Below, one piece after another: positions 57,099 to 59,128 of a stretch of DNA of 59,128 nucleotides; position 1 is the stretch's first letter, and each line of letters opens with the position of its first letter. The position numbers and the translations under genes were made by a program. The DNA lies in assembly GCA_016932715.1 (NCBI GenBank), contig JAFGCG010000005.1, positions 1 to 59,128 of the forward strand, read 5' to 3'. The DNA comes from Anaerolineales bacterium (lineage in GTDB: Bacteria; Chloroflexota; Anaerolineae; Anaerolineales; Villigracilaceae). Under the pieces are notes generated by a model. That model was not told the DNA's origin, made no database searches, and was given only the letters and a program-made list of their open reading frames with translations.

Positions 57099-57982
57099 CA
57101 CCTTCAAATGTAGAAACTCTGACACAAATTAATCTGGATGATCTTGTATCCTCTTTTGGCTGGCAGAATTATCCGTTTCTGGCACGCCTCCTGCGCCGCA
57201 CGTTCATTTCTCCACCCCAGAAGTTCGCCCACCAGATGGTTGAATTCGACTCCGCCATCCGCTCGCATGGATTGGTGGAGGCTTCGCGCCTGACGATGCG
57301 GAATTATGTGGATGACCTCCGGGTCTTCGGCCGCGACCGGATCCCGGACTCCGCGTTCCTGGCTCTGTCCAATCATCCGGGCATGACGGATACGCTCTCG
57401 CTCTTCATTTCCCTGAATCGCCCGGACCTGAAGATCATCGCCCTCGACCGGCCCTTCCTGAATGCTTTACCCAACATGAGCAAACAACTCGCCTATGTGA
57501 CAGAGGACTCCGGGGCACGCTTCACGCTCATACGGCAAATCAGCGCGCACTTGCGGAACGGCGGCGCGGCGCTCACCTTCCCTGGCGGACACATCGAGCC
57601 CGACCCGGATGTGCATCAGGGTGCCGTCGAATCCTTATGCTCATGGACAGACAGCGTGGGCGTTTTTATCCGCATGGCTCCCGAGACGCCCGTCCTGCCT
57701 GTCGTGGTGCGCGGTGTCATCCGCAGGAAAACAGTCCATCACCCGCTTACGTACCTGCGGCGGGCGCGTGAAGAACGTGAAAAACTCGCCGCTGCGCTGC
57801 AGCTCCTGGCGCATGTCATGTTCAGGAAGAAAGATGTGCATGTGCGTGTGCAGATTGGCAAACCCATTTACGCCGCGGAGCTGGGCGGGACCAAGACAAA
57901 GGTCATTCATGCAGCCGTGCTGGCAGAGATGAAACGACTGATCGAAAATCCGCCCACGGGCGAAGGGGAACGATTATTGTGA
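57095..57982 (+). CDS. PlsC-like glycerophospholipid acyltransferase
   Basis: 295 residues. The acyltransferase block I motif NHPGMTD (H-x4-D, about 90-96) and block III FPGGHIEPDP are seen. Compared with true PlsC (about 240 residues), it has an extra N-terminal region of 75 residues and no clear membrane helices. A role in lipid remodelling is inferred. The start ATGA overlaps clpS and the stop overlaps the next gene (GTGA), so the three are coupled. The C-terminus ENPPTGEGERLL reads as repeat-derived. Confidence 0.82.
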   Translation: MTPSNVETLTQINLDDLVSSFGWQNYPFLARLLRRTFISPPQKFAHQMVEFDSAIRSHGLVEASRLTMRNYVDDLRVFGRDRIPDSAFLALSNHPGMTDTLSLFISLNRPDLKIIALDRPFLNALPNMSKQLAYVTEDSGARFTLIRQISAHLRNGGAALTFPGGHIEPDPDVHQGAVESLCSWTDSVGVFIRMAPETPVLPVVVRGVIRRKTVHHPLTYLRRAREEREKLAAALQLLAHVMFRKKDVHVRVQIGKPIYAAELGGTKTKVIHAAVLAEMKRLIENPPTGEGERLL

Positions 57983-59055
57983 AGTCTTCCTCGCCCCCGC
58001 TGCGCAGTCCCCTCCCCGTTGGGGAAGGGGATGAGGCAGTTGTGAGCCCTCTTCCGCTTCGGAGGCAGGCCAAGGGAAGAACAAAGCTGCGTCTTTTCGC
58101 GGTGTATTCCATTCTGGCTGTACTACTCTACTTTGCGCTTCGAAATGCCCCATTCGTCGAGATTTGGAAGGCCCTCACCCAATTACATCTTTCTCAACTT
58201 GCGATCCTCTTTGCCATCAACGCCCTGGTCATTATTTTGATCACTGCCCGCTGGTGGGTCATCGTGCGTGCAGAGAATCCCGCTATTCCTTTTTTGCCTT
58301 TGATCAGGTATCGCCTGGCTGTATTCGGCTTGAGTTACTTCACACCAGGACCGCAGGTAGGTGGTGAGCCGCTGCAGGTGCTCTACCTGCAGCGGAATCA
58401 CGGCATTTCCTTCGCCCGCGCAACCTCAGCCGTCATCATGGATAAGCTGCTTGAGTTCCTGGCAAACTTTATTCTGATCGGGATCGGTTTAACGGCAGCC
58501 GTGCGGGTGGGATTGATCTCGCGAAACGGCACACAGGCGTTCGGGAGTCTGATCCCGCTGGCAGTGATTTTGGCATGGCCTATCCTCCATTTGATCCTGC
58601 TTCAGCGCGGCAGGTATCCCATTTCGAGTCTGCTGCGCTCTGCCATCTCCCTCATTGGGACCCCCAATTGGGTGCGCCTGATCATCGTCTCCGAACGAAT
58701 GGCGGCGGCCTTTGCGCGCAGAAAATTAAGGGCGCTGTTGATTTCGCTCGGATTTTCAGTCATGGCATGGGCAGGCATGGCTGCGGAGTATTTTTTGATC
58801 GCTTCATTCTTGAAGGTAAATCTCTCCTTCGAACAAACGCTTGCCGCACTCACGGCCGCGATGTTTGCCTTCCTTCTGCCGCTGCCCGGCGGCCTGGGCG
58901 CTTTGGAAGCCAGTCAGGTCTACGCGTTGACAACGCTGGGGTATACACCCGCCCTTGGGATCAGCCTGGCTCTGATCATGCGCGGCCGCGATATCCTGAA
59001 TGGCGGGATCGGTTTACTTCTTGCCGGAAAATTCATTCGTGACATTCATCCCTAA
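57979..59055 (+). CDS. UPF0104/AglD2-type membrane protein (LPG synthase transmembrane-like)
   Basis: 358 residues. Eight membrane helices of the UPF0104/lysylphosphatidylglycerol synthase transmembrane family, with YFTPGPQVGGEPLQVLYLQRNHGISFARATSAVIMDKLLEF and FLLPLPGGLGALEASQ as the conserved loops. Members flip or transfer lipid-linked groups or mark hopanoid/glycolipid clusters; no aminoacyl-transferase domain follows here. The GTG at 57979 overlaps the previous stop. The first about 33 residues (SSPPLRSPLPVGEGDEAVVS...) are written in an intergenic-repeat-like hairpin sequence. No later Met until about residue 140 allows a shorter start. Confidence 0.8.
   Translation: MKSSSPPLRSPLPVGEGDEAVVSPLPLRRQAKGRTKLRLFAVYSILAVLLYFALRNAPFVEIWKALTQLHLSQLAILFAINALVIILITARWWVIVRAENPAIPFLPLIRYRLAVFGLSYFTPGPQVGGEPLQVLYLQRNHGISFARATSAVIMDKLLEFLANFILIGIGLTAAVRVGLISRNGTQAFGSLIPLAVILAWPILHLILLQRGRYPISSLLRSAISLIGTPNWVRLIIVSERMAAAFARRKLRALLISLGFSVMAWAGMAAEYFLIASFLKVNLSFEQTLAALTAAMFAFLLPLPGGLGALEASQVYALTTLGYTPALGISLALIMRGRDILNGGIGLLLAGKFIRDIHP
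58009..58030. repeat. In-frame CCCCTCCCC hairpin in the coding region
   Basis: CCCCTCCCC (58009-58017), GTT and GGGGAAGGGG (58021-58030) form a stem with one bulge. The two arms encode PLPVGEGDE, a motif seen when this intergenic repeat is translated. It overlaps the first codons of the UPF0104-type gene. Confidence 0.6.
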
Positions 59056-59128
59056 CAAGCTATCATCAAGATCCAAACCCTGATTGCCTTACACAATGGT
59101 TTCGGGACGCAGACAAACGCTGATTTTC

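Overview
The window looks like a chromosomal segment of a bacterium of the phylum Chloroflexota, most likely class Anaerolineae. This is inferred from the gene set: an alternative complex III operon with a split ActB, VorABCD-type 2-oxoacid:ferredoxin oxidoreductase, VanW and LCP envelope proteins, and intergenic spaces full of short palindromic repeats. No rRNA, tRNA, CRISPR array or complete insertion sequence was seen. About 55 protein genes are supported; several starts were moved to internal ATG, GTG or TTG codons with better ribosome binding sites or operon spacing.

Layout. 0.5-2.5 kb: an Rcp1-like response regulator and two tandem paralogous membrane-anchored proteins. 2.5-2.9 kb: a REP-like palindrome and a MITE with a target duplication. 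2.9-9.4 kb: a sulfatase-fold membrane protein and envelope or housekeeping genes (LCP, HEAT, Trm112-like, VanW, ICMT-like methyltransferase). 9.6-19.1 kb: a HerA/FtsK-like ATPase, a divergent pair of FHA-winged-helix regulator and Ser/Thr kinase, a membrane-bound GH3 enzyme, GDPD and a winged-helix AAA+ ATPase. 19.3-26.8 kb: a GT2 enzyme, then the minus-strand operon actA-actB1-actB2-actC-actD-actE plus one further cytochrome c, a quinol-oxidising respiratory complex. 27.3-28.8 kb: a small membrane protein and an M48 protease.

29.3-36.5 kb is the most distinctive region. A TetR regulator has a near-perfect sigma-70 promoter with one 17-bp palindromic operator in the spacer and another beside the start site. 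A third near-copy of the operator precedes an ICMT-like membrane methyltransferase. Next come a 1425-residue rifampin-phosphotransferase-like protein in which the substrate and phosphohistidine domains are duplicated behind one ATP-grasp domain, an unlisted 27-residue membrane microprotein, and a TetA-like MFS exporter. I read it as a self-regulated inactivation and efflux locus for an unknown compound.

36.5-45.4 kb: isochorismatase-like hydrolase, viroplasmin-type RNase H, CBS protein, two lipoproteins, a thiolase and the vor/kor operon (delta, alpha, beta, gamma) with palindromic repeats between its genes. 45.7-53.4 kb: a secreted GH6 cellulase-family enzyme, then a MacA-MacB efflux operon with its own two-component system, and a conserved unknown gene directly behind the second copy of a 142-143 bp MITE whose first copy lies at 28.8 kb. 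53.7-59.1 kb: a Kef-type antiporter, an aldo/keto reductase, clpS, a PlsC-like acyltransferase and a UPF0104/AglD2-type membrane protein whose N-terminus is written in repeat sequence.

No alignments, searches or folding programs could be run. Family calls come from motifs read by eye.
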